Assembly (NCBI GenBank): GCA_018057825.1
Contig: JAGPCY010000005.1
Span: 62,001-126,000 of the forward strand
Source: Kofleriaceae bacterium
Lineage (GTDB): Bacteria; Myxococcota_A; Polyangia; Haliangiales; Haliangiaceae
Reading direction: 5' to 3'
Length of the DNA: 64,000 bases
Positions 9,001-20,102 of the stretch are shown one piece after another. The position numbers were made by a program, and so were the translations under genes. Position 1 is the first letter of the stretch, and the number at the start of each line of letters is the position of its first letter. The notes below the pieces were generated by a model. It made no database searches. It was not told the DNA's origin and saw nothing but the letters and a program-made list of their open reading frames with translations.

Positions 9001-10692
9001 TCAGCGCGGGGCGGACGGGGTGGACGGCGCGATCGCGCCGGCGGCGTCGCCGCCACCGGCCAGGGCCAGGACCGCGGCGGTGAGGGCCGCGACGACCACC
9101 ACCGCGATCAGGGCCAGGCGCAGACCGTTGCGCTGGGCCCGGCGGACGTGGGTCGGCTCGTTGACCGCGACGAAGTCGGCGGCCGCGGGCAGGTCGCGGT
9201 CGCGCCCCGGGGACGCCGAGGCGCGCCGGGTCGCGGAGTCGTTCGCCGAGCTGCGTGCTGGCGCCGAGGCCGACGTGCCGCTCGGGATGGCGGTCGCCGG
9301 CCGCGCGGTGGGCGCGCGGATCTGGCTGATCGGCCCGGTGCCGAGGATGGTCTTCACCGGCGCGTTCCACTCGTCGGCCGGGATCCGGGTCTCGCCGGTC
9401 CGCGGCACGGCCGGCGTGGCGCCGGTGACGCTCGCGGTGCCGGGCGCCGACGCCACCGTCGGGTTGGCGCCGGTGACGTTGGGCGCGCCGGCCAGGGCCG
9501 ACAGCACCGGGTTCGGGCCGGTGACGTGAGGGTCGCCGCGCGGTCCGGTCAGCGCCGGGATCGCGACCTGGCTCGACGGCCGCGACGGCATGACCGGCAT
9601 CGGCCCCGTCATGGCTGGGTCGAGGGCGGCCGGGCGGTGGCGGGTCGTGGTCCCGGCGTCGACCTCGAGCTCGACCTCGGCGTCGGGCTCGGTGCCGATC
9701 GCGACCTCGATCTCCGAGTGGGTCTCCTCGATGGTCTTGCCCATCGGGTCGTCGCCGGCGCGGAACCGGGCGTGCATCACCGCGGCGACGTCGGCGGCGG
9801 TCGCGGTCGCGCCGTGGGCCTTGGCGTAGGCCTCGAGGGCCCGACGCAGCTCGTCGGCCGACTGGTACCGGACCGCGGCGTCGGTCGCCAGGGCCTTCAT
9901 GACGATGGCCTCGAGCTCGGGCGGATAGGTCGGATCGATCGCGCTCGGCCGGGTCAGGCGGCCCTTGACGATCCGGTCCATGGTCTCGAAGTCGCTCTCG
10001 GTGCGAAACGCCCGGCGCAGCGTGGTCAGCTCGTAGAGCACGATGCCCAAGGCGAACACGTCGGTCCGGCGATCGACCGGCAGGCCGCGGCACTGCTCGG
10101 GCGACATGTACGCGAACTTGCCCTTGATGGTCCCCGACTGGGTCTCGGCGGCGCGGTTGTTGGCGCGGGCGATGCCGAAGTCGAGGAGCTTCACCGAGCC
10201 GTCCCAGCCCAGCATCACGTTGGACGGCGTCACGTCGCGGTGGACGATCTGCAGCACCTCGCCGGTCGCGCCCTTGCGCTCGTGGGCGTGGTGGAGCCCG
10301 GCCGCCACCGCCATGATGATGTGGAGGCAGACCGGGATCGGGACCTTGGTCCGCGACAGGACCGACCGCTCGAGGAGCGCGCGCACGGTGTCGCCGTCGA
10401 CGAACTCCATGGCCAGGAAGTAGGTGTCGTCCTGGCGCCCGACCTCGAGCATCTGGGCGATGTTCGGGTGGTGGAGGGTCGCGGCGACCCGGGCCTCATC
10501 CAGGAACATCTGGATGAACTTCTTGTCGCCGCCGCGCTCGGTCGCGATCAGCTTGATCACGACCACCTCGCTCTTGCCGGGGGCGACCTGATGGCGGGCC
10601 AGGTAGATCTCGGCCATGCCGCCGCTGGCGAGGTGGCGGATCACCTCGTAGCGGCCCAGGCGCTGGACCGACGGTGCCGGTGCTGGCCCCAT
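9001..10692 (-). CDS. Ser/Thr protein kinase with long repeat-containing tail
   Basis: 563 residues. The kinase domain occupies about residues 12-280: glycine loop LASGGMAEIYLAR, Lys in VVIKLI, HRDVTPSN, DFG, YMSPEQ. A 230-residue tail follows, rich in Thr, Pro and Ala, with short degenerate repeats of the type VTGPNPV / VTGANPT / VTGATPA, then one membrane helix (about 525-548) and a short Ala/Pro end. The kinase is therefore probably cytoplasmic and tail-anchored. It starts 33 bases after the stop of the RND pump gene on the same strand, so it may be the last cistron of the efflux operon and could act on it. The substrate is unknown. Confidence 0.9.
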   Translation of the reverse strand: MGPAPAPSVQRLGRYEVIRHLASGGMAEIYLARHQVAPGKSEVVVIKLIATERGGDKKFIQMFLDEARVAATLHHPNIAQMLEVGRQDDTYFLAMEFVDGDTVRALLERSVLSRTKVPIPVCLHIIMAVAAGLHHAHERKGATGEVLQIVHRDVTPSNVMLGWDGSVKLLDFGIARANNRAAETQSGTIKGKFAYMSPEQCRGLPVDRRTDVFALGIVLYELTTLRRAFRTESDFETMDRIVKGRLTRPSAIDPTYPPELEAIVMKALATDAAVRYQSADELRRALEAYAKAHGATATAADVAAVMHARFRAGDDPMGKTIEETHSEIEVAIGTEPDAEVELEVDAGTTTRHRPAALDPAMTGPMPVMPSRPSSQVAIPALTGPRGDPHVTGPNPVLSALAGAPNVTGANPTVASAPGTASVTGATPAVPRTGETRIPADEWNAPVKTILGTGPISQIRAPTARPATAIPSGTSASAPARSSANDSATRRASASPGRDRDLPAAADFVAVNEPTHVRRAQRNGLRLALIAVVVVAALTAAVLALAGGGDAAGAIAPSTPSAPR

Positions 10693-10725
10693 CAGCGGGA
10701 GCGTTTCACCCCGCGGGGCAAGGTG

Positions 10726-13700
10726 TCAAGTCGCCGCCACCGGCGGCTCGGCCACCTCGGCCTCCCCGCGGTCGCCGCCCCGGGGCCGGCGAAACAGGTC
10801 GTGCCAGATCCACCGCGCCGCGCGCCCGGCCAGGACCGCCGCCGAGTCGAAGACCGAGTAGAAGACCGGGATGGCCAGGAGGGTCAAGACCAGCGACATG
10901 GTCTGGCCGCCGACGACGATGCCGGCGATGGCCTTCGAGAACCCGGCGCCGACCCCCTTGGACACCAGGAGCGGCAGCATGCCGGCCACGAAGGCGAAGG
11001 TGGTCATGAGGATCGGCCGGAGGCGGTCGCGGGCGGCGTTGACGATCGCCTCGTCCTTGCCCTGGCCCCGGGCCCGGAGCTGGATGGCGTGATCGATCTG
11101 GAGGATCGAGTTCTTCTTGACGACGCCGAACAGGACCAGGAGCCCGAGCATCGAGAAGATGTTGAGCTGACCGCCGAACAGGATCACCGACAGGAACGCG
11201 AACGGCATGGTCAGCGGCAAGGCCAACATGATCGTCAGCGGGTGGAGCCACGACTCGAACTGCGCGGCCAGGACCAGGTACATGAAGACGAAGGACAGGA
11301 GGAACGCGAACAAGAACGCCTTGCCGGTCTTGGCCATCTCCTTCGACCGCCCGAAGGGGCCGGCGGTGTAGCCGGGCGGCAGGTCGAGCTCCTCGATGGC
11401 CTTGTCGAGGGCGGCGACGATGTCGCCCTCGGCGTAGCCGGGCGCGACGTTGGCCAGGATGGTGATGCTCTTGGACCGCGCCGTGCGGGTGATCTGCGAC
11501 GGACCAAGGCCGTCGACCGGCACCACGACGTCGGTCAGCGGCACCTGGCCCAGGGTCCGCGACGGCACGGTGATCTGGCCTAGCAGGCTGGGGTCGGTGC
11601 GGAAGCGCTCGTTGGCGCGGACCATGACGACGTAGCGGCTGCCCAGCTCCTCGTCGCCGGGCGCCTCCTGGCCGCCCATCAGGACCGCCAGGGTCGCGGT
11701 CAGATCGGCCGGATCGACGCCCAGGGCGGCGGCGCGGTCGAGGTTGGGCCGGAGCGTGGTCTCGGGCAGCGGCGACGGCAGGCTCGAGTCGAGGTCGACC
11801 ACGCCGGGGGTGTCCTTCAGCTTGGTCAAGATGCGCTCGGCGTAGAGCGACAGCCGATCGAGGTCGGGCCCGGTGATCAGGTACTGGATCATCGAGTTGC
11901 GCTGGCCGCCGAGCGAGAAGTCGTTGACCAGCTCGACCGACACCTTGGCGTCGGCCGGGGCTAGGGGCAGCACCTGCTTGCGGACCTGCTCCATGACCGC
12001 GGCCTGGCTGCGGTCGCGGGCCGCCGGATCGGTCAGGCGGACGTAGACGCTGGCGACGTTGGCGACCTTCTGATCGTTGTCGGCCACCGTCACTAGGGTG
12101 TGGGTGACCTCGGGGATGGTCCGGGTGTGGCGGGCCAGGCGCTCGGCGATGATCGTGGTGGCGTCGAGGCCGGTGCCCTCCTTGGTCTTCACGTAGATCT
12201 CGAAGTGGGCCTCGTCGTTGTCGGGCAGGAAGCCGAAGCCGGCGGCCTTGCCCAGCGGCCCCGACGACACGCAGGTCGCCAGCGACAAGAGCACCACGGT
12301 AAGCTTCATCCACCAGTGGCGGAGCAGGAACCGCAGGATCCGGGTGTAGGCCCGCTCGATCGGCAGGTAGCCGCCGTCGATGATGCGCTCGAGGATCGAC
12401 TTCTTGCGGTGCTCGCCGGGCGGCGGCGGCAACGGCAACATGCGGGCCGCCATCATCGGCGTGATCGTGAACGACACCAGCATCGACACGCCGATCGCGA
12501 AGGCCATGGTCAGGCCGAACGACAGGAGGAACCGGCCGACGATGCCGCTCATGAACGCGACCGGCAGGAACACCGCCATGAGCGACAGCGTGGTGGCCAG
12601 GACCGCGAGGCTGATCTCCTTGGTCGCCTTGACCGCGGCCGGGAACGGCTTCTCGCCGTGCTCGTCGATGTGGCGGTAGATGTTCTCGAGGACGACGATG
12701 GCGTCGTCGATGACGATGCCGACCGCCAGGGCCAGCGCCAGGAGCGTCATCAGGTTCAAGGTGAACCCGGCGACGTTCATGAGCGCGAAGGTGCCGACGA
12801 TCGAGATCGGGATGGCGACCGCGGCGATGATCGTCGAGCGCAGGCTGCCGAGGAAGACCAGCACCACGACCGCGGCCAGAAACGCGCCCAGCCACAGGTG
12901 CTCGGTGACCAGCGCGGCCGAGGTGCGGATGACCTCGGAGTTGTCGCGCACGACGTCGAGGCTGACCCCGGGCGGCAGCGCGGCGGCGATCTCGGCGGCC
13001 GCGGCCTTGGCGGCGTCGACCACGGCCACGGTGTTGGCGCCCGACTGCTTGCGGACCGCCAGGAGGATCGCCGGGGTGCCGTCGCGGACCGCCGCGCTCT
13101 CGGGGTCGGCGATGGTGTCCATGACGTCGGCGACGTCGCGGACCCGGATCGGGCCGTCGCCCATCTGGCGGACGATGAGCTGGCCGATCGCGTCGGCGCC
13201 GGCGCCGCGGCACTCGATGCGCATCGTCGCGTTGTCGGGGCCGCGCTCGAACCGGCCGGCCGGTAGCGACGGCAGGCACACCGACAGGGTCCGCACCACC
13301 TCGAGGGCGCTGACCTTGGCGCCGGCCAGGCGGATCGGATCGAGGGCGACCTCGATGCGGCGCTTCTGGCCGCCGACCACCCGGACCATGCCGACGCCGC
13401 CGACTCGCTCGAGGCGGGCCTTGACCTGATCCTCGGCGATCTGGGTCAGCTCCTGGATCGGCAGCGAGCCCTTGATCGACAGCATGAGCACCGGCGAGGC
13501 GTCAGGGTCGGCCTTCTGGATCTGGGGCGGGCGAATCGAGGTCGGCAGATCGCGGATCGTGGCGATGCGATCGCGGATCTCCTGGGCGGCGACGTCGGGG
13601 TTCTTGTCGAGGTCGAACTGGGCGAAGACCAACGACGCGCCCTCGGACGAGATCGACGACAGGGTCTCGATGCCGGACACGGTGTTGACCGCGGCCTCGA

Positions 13701-13902
13701 TCTTGTCGGTGACGTCGTCCTCGACCGAGGTCGGCGACGCGCCCGGATAGATCGTGGTGATCACCACCATCGGGAAGTCGATGCGGGGGAACTTGTCGAC
13801 GCCCAGGCTGCGGTAGCCGACCAGGCCGACGACGACGATGGTCAACATCAGCACGGTGGCGAACACCGGGCGACGGACCGAGATGCGGGACAGGGTCTCC
13901 AT
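10726..13902 (-). CDS. RND efflux pump, inner-membrane transporter (AcrB/HAE1 type)
   Basis: 1058 residues, the usual length for this family. It begins METLSRISVRRPVFATVLM with the first membrane helix, followed by the first porter domain (PGASPTSVEDDV), helices 2-6, the second porter domain, and helices 8-12. Two adjacent Asp residues in helix 4 (VGIVIDDAIV) match the proton-relay pair of AcrB. The protein uses the proton gradient to push amphiphilic compounds from the periplasm or membrane through an adaptor and outer-membrane channel. Both partners are encoded directly upstream in the same operon (12-base gap to the adaptor). Confidence 0.95.
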   Translation of the reverse strand: METLSRISVRRPVFATVLMLTIVVVGLVGYRSLGVDKFPRIDFPMVVITTIYPGASPTSVEDDVTDKIEAAVNTVSGIETLSSISSEGASLVFAQFDLDKNPDVAAQEIRDRIATIRDLPTSIRPPQIQKADPDASPVLMLSIKGSLPIQELTQIAEDQVKARLERVGGVGMVRVVGGQKRRIEVALDPIRLAGAKVSALEVVRTLSVCLPSLPAGRFERGPDNATMRIECRGAGADAIGQLIVRQMGDGPIRVRDVADVMDTIADPESAAVRDGTPAILLAVRKQSGANTVAVVDAAKAAAAEIAAALPPGVSLDVVRDNSEVIRTSAALVTEHLWLGAFLAAVVVLVFLGSLRSTIIAAVAIPISIVGTFALMNVAGFTLNLMTLLALALAVGIVIDDAIVVLENIYRHIDEHGEKPFPAAVKATKEISLAVLATTLSLMAVFLPVAFMSGIVGRFLLSFGLTMAFAIGVSMLVSFTITPMMAARMLPLPPPPGEHRKKSILERIIDGGYLPIERAYTRILRFLLRHWWMKLTVVLLSLATCVSSGPLGKAAGFGFLPDNDEAHFEIYVKTKEGTGLDATTIIAERLARHTRTIPEVTHTLVTVADNDQKVANVASVYVRLTDPAARDRSQAAVMEQVRKQVLPLAPADAKVSVELVNDFSLGGQRNSMIQYLITGPDLDRLSLYAERILTKLKDTPGVVDLDSSLPSPLPETTLRPNLDRAAALGVDPADLTATLAVLMGGQEAPGDEELGSRYVVMVRANERFRTDPSLLGQITVPSRTLGQVPLTDVVVPVDGLGPSQITRTARSKSITILANVAPGYAEGDIVAALDKAIEELDLPPGYTAGPFGRSKEMAKTGKAFLFAFLLSFVFMYLVLAAQFESWLHPLTIMLALPLTMPFAFLSVILFGGQLNIFSMLGLLVLFGVVKKNSILQIDHAIQLRARGQGKDEAIVNAARDRLRPILMTTFAFVAGMLPLLVSKGVGAGFSKAIAGIVVGGQTMSLVLTLLAIPVFYSVFDSAAVLAGRAARWIWHDLFRRPRGGDRGEAEVAEPPVAAT

Positions 13903-13914
13903 GGTGGTGACTCG

Positions 13915-14985
13915 CTACGGCGCGACGGCGACGCCGTCGACGACCTGCTCGGTGATGGGGGAGGCGACCCGCTCGCCGGCCTTGGCGCCGCGCAGGAGCG
14001 CGATCCGCTCGCCGGGCAGCTCGGGGCCGGGCTGGACGACGCGCTCCTCGAGGAAGCCGTCGACCACCGCGAACAGGCGCCAGGTGGTGCCGCGCTTGAC
14101 CAGCGCGGCCTTGGGGACGACCGCCATCGGCTGCTGGCCGATCGTCAAGCTGGCCTCGGTGAACATGCCGGCGACCAGGGGCGAGCCGGGGGCGATCACC
14201 GCCTCGGCGGTCAGGGCCCGCGACATCCGCCCGACCTCGGCGCCGATCCGCGTGACCTTGGCCGGGAACTGCTGGCCGGGGAACGCCACCGCCGACAGCG
14301 CGACCTCCTGATCGACCGCGATCCGCGGCACGTAGGCCTCGGGGATGGCCAGCTCGACATGGAGCGGATCGTCGTCGACCAGGGTGACCAGGCGCATCCC
14401 GGGGGCGACGTACTCGCCGGGCGACACCCAGCGGCCGTCGACCCGGCCGGCGAAGGGCGCGCGGACGATGCCGTCGGCGATCGACTTCGACACCAGGTTG
14501 AGCTGGGCCTTGGTCGCGGCCACGTTCTGGGCCGCGGCGGTGCAGTTGGTGGTCTCGCGGTCGTACTGCGACCGGGTGATCGCGCCCTTGTCGAGGAGCG
14601 CCTGGGCTCGCTTGCACTCGTCGGTGGCCAGCTTCTCCTGGGCCTGGGCGGCGGCGAGCTGGGCCCGCACGCTCTGCGCCGACAGCGCGGCGCTCGAGGC
14701 GTCGAGGCGGACCAGCGGGTCGCCGAACTTGACCCGGGCCCCGCGCTCGACCAGGACCGCGACCACCCGGCCGGGCACGCTGGCGGCGACGTCCGACGAC
14801 TCCTCGGGGGCGATCAGGCCGGTCAAGACGATGCGCTCGGGCGCGGGCGCGGTCTCGACGGTGACCAGGCCGAGCTTGACCGCCGGCGGGGCGGCCTTGT
14901 CCTTGGCCTGGGCCGCGGACTTCGACGAGCAGCCCGCGGCCAGGGCGGCGAGGGCAGGGAGCGTGAGGAGGGCGAGGCGGTTCAT
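13915..14985 (-). CDS. RND efflux periplasmic adaptor (membrane fusion protein), lipoprotein
   Basis: 356 residues. Lipoprotein signal with lipobox ALAAGC, then the biotinyl-lipoyl-like half (VPGRVVAVLVERGARVKFGDPLVRLD), a short alpha-hairpin (about residues 95-150, AQSVRAQLAAAQAQEKLA), the second lipoyl half, and beta-barrel and membrane-proximal domains. It bridges the inner-membrane pump and the outer-membrane channel. The start at 14985 makes an ATGA overlap with the outer-membrane factor gene; the much longer open frame in this phase is fortuitous. Confidence 0.93.
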   Translation of the reverse strand: MNRLALLTLPALAALAAGCSSKSAAQAKDKAAPPAVKLGLVTVETAPAPERIVLTGLIAPEESSDVAASVPGRVVAVLVERGARVKFGDPLVRLDASSAALSAQSVRAQLAAAQAQEKLATDECKRAQALLDKGAITRSQYDRETTNCTAAAQNVAATKAQLNLVSKSIADGIVRAPFAGRVDGRWVSPGEYVAPGMRLVTLVDDDPLHVELAIPEAYVPRIAVDQEVALSAVAFPGQQFPAKVTRIGAEVGRMSRALTAEAVIAPGSPLVAGMFTEASLTIGQQPMAVVPKAALVKRGTTWRLFAVVDGFLEERVVQPGPELPGERIALLRGAKAGERVASPITEQVVDGVAVAP

Positions 14986-16385
14986 GGCACATCCAGTCCG
15001 GCCGCGTGGCGCAGGCGAGCCCAGGCGACGCGGCGATCGATGAGGGCGTTGATCGCCGACAGGCGCGCGCTGGTGAGCGAGCCCTCGGCGGTGATGAGGT
15101 CGGTGGCGGTGGCCCGCTCGTTGGCCAGCAGATCCTGGCGCACGCGGTAGGCCTCGGCGGCGGCGGCCAGGCCGCGCTGGCTGGTGGTGTAGGCGGCGTC
15201 GGCCAGGGCCAGGCCCGAGCGAGCCGACGCGATCTGGGTGGCGATGCCCATCTCGAGGCCGCGGCGATCGGCGGCCAGGGCGGCGCGCTGGGCGGTGACC
15301 TGATCGAGGTTGGGCTGCGCGAACAGGAAGTCGTTGACCGTCCACGCCACCTGGACCCCGGCGGCCCAGGTCATGCGGAACTCGTCGGCCTGGGGGAAGA
15401 TGCGCTGGTTGGGGTTGTCGTAGGCGACCTGGGCGAACAGGTTGACCCGCGGCAGCTTCTGGGTCGCGGTCTCGCGGTAGCGCTCGTCGATCGCGCTGGT
15501 GGCGGCGGCCACCGCGCGGGCGTCGAGGCGGCGACCCAGGGCGGCCTCCGCCAGGCGGGCGTCGTCGGGCAGATCGGGCAGGGCCAGGTCGGCGCGGAGA
15601 TCCTCGCCGATCGTGAGCGGCTCGTCGGCGCCGGCGCCGATCAGGACCCGGAGCTGCTCGGTCAGGACCTGAGCGGCCTGGCGGAGCTGCACCACCGCCA
15701 GCTCGGCCTGGGCCTTGCCGGCCTCGAGCTGGAGCAGATCGGCGCGCGACGCTCGCTGGACGTCGACCAGGACCGCGAGCTGGGCCCGGGTGGCCTCGAC
15801 CTGGGCGACCTGACGCTCGGCGACCACGGTCGCGAGCTGGACCCGGACCCACTCGTAATACAGGAGCTCGGCCTGGGACGCGGCGTCGAGCTCGGCGGCC
15901 TGGCCGGCCAGCTCGGTCGCGGTGACCTGATGCTCGGCGGCGCGCTTGGCCGGCGGCAGCCGGAAGATCAGCTCGGTGAGCGGCACCGCCAGCTCGGCGC
16001 CGACGTGCATCGAGTTGAGCACCGGGGCGAAGGCCACGCCGGGCGCGAGCTGGGTCGAGCCGACGTCCGACAGGCGGGTGTACGACGCGGTGACCTTGGT
16101 GATCGGCAGGAGCGCGATCTTGATCGTGCCGATCGTGGTCTTGGCGGCGGCGACCTCGGCGCGTTTGCGCTCGGCCGCCGGGCTGGTCTTGGCGGCGCGC
16201 CGCGCGGCGTCGGCGGCGGTCAGCCCACCGGGGCGGCCGACCAGCGCGGCGATCTCGGCGTCGAAGGCCGCCAGCGGATCCGCGGGCGGCGGGGCGGTGG
16301 CCGGCTGGGCGACCGCGGTGGTGGTCGCCGCGACCAGGGCGGTCACGGCGCTGAGGACTCGGAGCATAGGGCGGTCGAATAGCAT
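14982..16385 (-). CDS. TolC-type outer-membrane efflux protein
   Basis: 467 residues from the ATG at 16385. An export signal (ending TTTAVAQ) is followed by two related halves of long amphipathic helices and short barrel strands, typical of TolC/OprM. It forms the outer-membrane exit duct for the RND pump. It is the first gene of the operon and overlaps the adaptor by ATGA. Starts at 16403 (TTG) and 16367 (ATG) are also possible; the signal peptide is intact with either ATG. It is divergent from the histidine kinase gene, which may regulate it. Confidence 0.88.
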   Translation of the reverse strand: MLFDRPMLRVLSAVTALVAATTTAVAQPATAPPPADPLAAFDAEIAALVGRPGGLTAADAARRAAKTSPAAERKRAEVAAAKTTIGTIKIALLPITKVTASYTRLSDVGSTQLAPGVAFAPVLNSMHVGAELAVPLTELIFRLPPAKRAAEHQVTATELAGQAAELDAASQAELLYYEWVRVQLATVVAERQVAQVEATRAQLAVLVDVQRASRADLLQLEAGKAQAELAVVQLRQAAQVLTEQLRVLIGAGADEPLTIGEDLRADLALPDLPDDARLAEAALGRRLDARAVAAATSAIDERYRETATQKLPRVNLFAQVAYDNPNQRIFPQADEFRMTWAAGVQVAWTVNDFLFAQPNLDQVTAQRAALAADRRGLEMGIATQIASARSGLALADAAYTTSQRGLAAAAEAYRVRQDLLANERATATDLITAEGSLTSARLSAINALIDRRVAWARLRHAAGLDVP

Positions 16386-16502
16386 CGGACGTGCCACCCG
16401 CAACCGATGCGCGTCCGCGCGAATTCGTCGCGTCGCCGACGGGCTGTCGGTTTGCTTTACAGGTCGGACGACGGTTCACCGACGGTGTCGGCCGCCGCCT
16501 GC

Positions 16503-16508
16503 TACCAT
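16503..16508 (+). promoter_or_regulatory. -10-like box (TACCAT), 7 bases before start codon
   Basis: TACCAT is followed by seven bases and the ATG at 16516. No Shine-Dalgarno sequence at usable distance exists for the alternative ATG at 16507, which lies inside the box. This favours a leaderless transcript starting at 16516. Confidence 0.5.
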
Positions 16509-16515
16509 GGGGCGG

Positions 16516-17876
16516 ATGTCGGCCTCGGCGTCGCACACTCCGCGCGGGCGCGCCCCTGGCCCGGACCTCGCATCGAGCGGGGCCATGTGGCGCGGGACCC
16601 GCAACGAGCTCCTGGTCGCCGCGGCGCCGCGCACGGTGGCGGTGACCGCGGCGGTCGGGGTGATCGCGCAGTCCCTGATCGTGTTCTTCCTGTGGCGCGC
16701 CGGCTATCCGACCTGGCGCACGGTCACGCCGCCGATCCTGTTCGTGGTGATGGTCGCGAGCCAGCTCGCGGCCTTTCGCTGGGCCGGGCGGCTCCGGTCG
16801 ACTCCCGAGCGCGCCTTCGTGTTCCTCCACGCGCTGTCCCAGGGCTACCTGTTCTCGGTGTGCACGATCACCGGCGGCCTGTACAGCCCGATCATGCCGG
16901 TGCTCGGGGTGTCGACCGCGCTGCCGATCGTGTTCTTCGGCGCGACCTCGACCTCGCGCTGGCTGACGGTGTCGAGCGTGACCTTGTTCGTGGCGATGGC
17001 CGCGCTGCCGCCGCGCTGGCTCGGCCCACATCTGCCCCACGATCAATACGCGACGGTCGCGGTGGTGGCCTTCGTGTGGACCGCATTCATCGTCGGCGCG
17101 TTCCTGCGCCGGATCAGCGACGCGTCGTCGGCGGCCTCGGCCGCGGTCGAGGCGCTGTCGGAGGAGCGGGCCGCGGTCGCCACCGAGCAGATGGGGCGGC
17201 TGCAGTCGGTCGGGGCCAAGGTCGCCCACGAGCTCAAGAACCCGCTGGCCTCGGTCAAGGGCCTGGTCCAGCTCCTGGCCAAGAGCCCGCCCGACGCCCG
17301 CACCCGCGAGCGCCTCGAGGTGGTGCAGAGCGAGATCGCGCGCATGGAGACCATCCTGCGCGAGTACCTGTCGTTCTCGCGGCCGCTCGAAGATCTGCGG
17401 CCGCAGCCGGTCGACGCCGCGGCGGTGGTGGCCGACGCGGTCGCGGTGGTCGCCGGTCGGGCCGAGCACGCCGGCCTGGCCGTGGTGGTCGACGGCGTGG
17501 CCGCGCCGATCACCGCGGATCCCCGCCGGCTCAAGGAGGCCTTGCTGAACCTCCTGGCCAACGCCATCGAGGCCACGCCGCGCGGCGGCACGGTCACCGC
17601 GCGCACCCGGGCCGACGGCGGCGGCGCGGTGATCGAGGTGAGCGACACCGGTCGCGGCATCAAGCCCGACGAGCTCGAGCGGCTCGGCACCTCGTTCTTC
17701 ACCACCCGCGATGGCGGCACCGGCCTGGGCGTCGTCCTGGCGGCGTCGGTGGTGGCCCAGCACGGCGGCTGCGTGCGCTACGCCTCGACCCCGGGCCGCG
17801 GCACCACCGTGACGGTGCGCCTGCCGGCCGAGCCGGGGCCGGCCACCGAGGCCAGCATCACCGTGGATCGCGCGGC

Positions 17877-17880
<4 letters not shown>
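16516..17880 (+). CDS. membrane sensor histidine kinase
   Basis: 454 residues. About five or six membrane helices span residues 25-190, with no large periplasmic sensor domain. Then come a HisKA dimerisation domain with the phospho-acceptor His in AHELKNPLASVKGL, the N box (LLNLLANAIEA), G1 box (DTGRGI) and G2 box (GTGLGV). It should autophosphorylate and pass the phosphate to the response regulator encoded next, with which it overlaps by GTGA. The lack of a sensory loop suggests it detects membrane state or a lipophilic signal. It is divergent from the RND operon, so efflux control is a reasonable guess. Confidence 0.92.
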
Positions 17881-19270
<1,390 letters not shown>

Positions 19271-19274
<4 letters not shown>

Positions 19275-20098
19275 CGGCCGGTCGGCGCGCCGCGGGGATC
19301 GCCGGCCTGATCGCGACCGTGGTCATGGCCGCGCCCCGGCCGGCCGCCGCCGAGCGCGAGCTGGTCGCGCACCACGCCCGCGACGTGCCGATCACCCTCG
19401 GCCTGGTCGGGTTGTGGGTCCTCGGCGAGACCGTCGCCAAGGACGCGCTGTCGCCCGACGCCTGCCGGTGGTGCGCCACCAACGCCGTCGATCGCGGCGT
19501 CCGGCTCAACCTGCGCTGGGAGGACACCGCCCTGGCCAAGCGGCTGTCGGACGTCACCGGCTTCGCCCTGACGCCGCTGGCGGCGATGGGCGGCCTCGTC
19601 GTGCTGTCGCCGGATCGCCGCGCCACCGCGCTCCACGATCTGGTGATCGTCGCCGAGGCCGCGGCGATCGCGACCGATCTGAACTACCTGGTGAAGATCG
19701 CGGTCGCCCGCGAGCGCCCCGACGTGTCCGACCTCGCGCCCGCCGACAAGCCGCGGACCGATCGCCCGGCCGAGAACAACCTGTCGTTCAACTCGGGCCA
19801 CGCGACCTCGGCGATGGCCTTCGCGGTCGCCGCCGGCACCACCGCCACGCTGCGCGGCTACCGCCACGCCTGGGCGGTGTGGGCGACCGGCGTGCCGCTG
19901 GCGCTGGCGACCGGCTACCTGCGGATCGCCGGCGATCGCCACTGGGCCAGCGACGTCGTCACCGGCTGGGCGGTCGGCGCCGCGGTCGGGGTCGCGGTGC
20001 CGTACCTGCTGCACACCCGACCCGGCCCGGGTCGGCCCACGGTCGCGCTCGGCCGCGCCGCCGACGCCACCACCCTCGGCCTGGCCGTGGCCTGGTAG
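19271..20098 (+). CDS. PAP2-family membrane phosphatase
   Basis: 275 residues. N-terminal export segment, then several membrane helices carrying the three phosphatase signature blocks: KIAVARERP, SFNSGHATSAM and RIAGDRHWASDVVTG. Family members hydrolyse phosphate esters of lipids such as undecaprenyl diphosphate or phosphatidic acid at the membrane. The GTG start overlaps the response-regulator stop by GTGA, so the phosphatase is expressed with the two-component pair. Substrate not identifiable from the sequence. Confidence 0.85.
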
Positions 20099-20102
20099 CG
20101 GC

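Noticed and set aside
8651-9529. An open frame encoding a long Glu-Ala-Glu-Thr repeat protein, followed by sequence antisense to the kinase.
   Set aside because: The hexamer array has no stop codons in any frame, and the second half is the reverse strand of a well-supported kinase gene. No start signal or sensible domain.
10706-13279. Very long frames on both strands within the RND pump gene.
   Set aside because: High GC content keeps all frames open; their products are Arg/Gly/Pro-rich and lack domain sense, whereas the RND frame matches its family along its full length.
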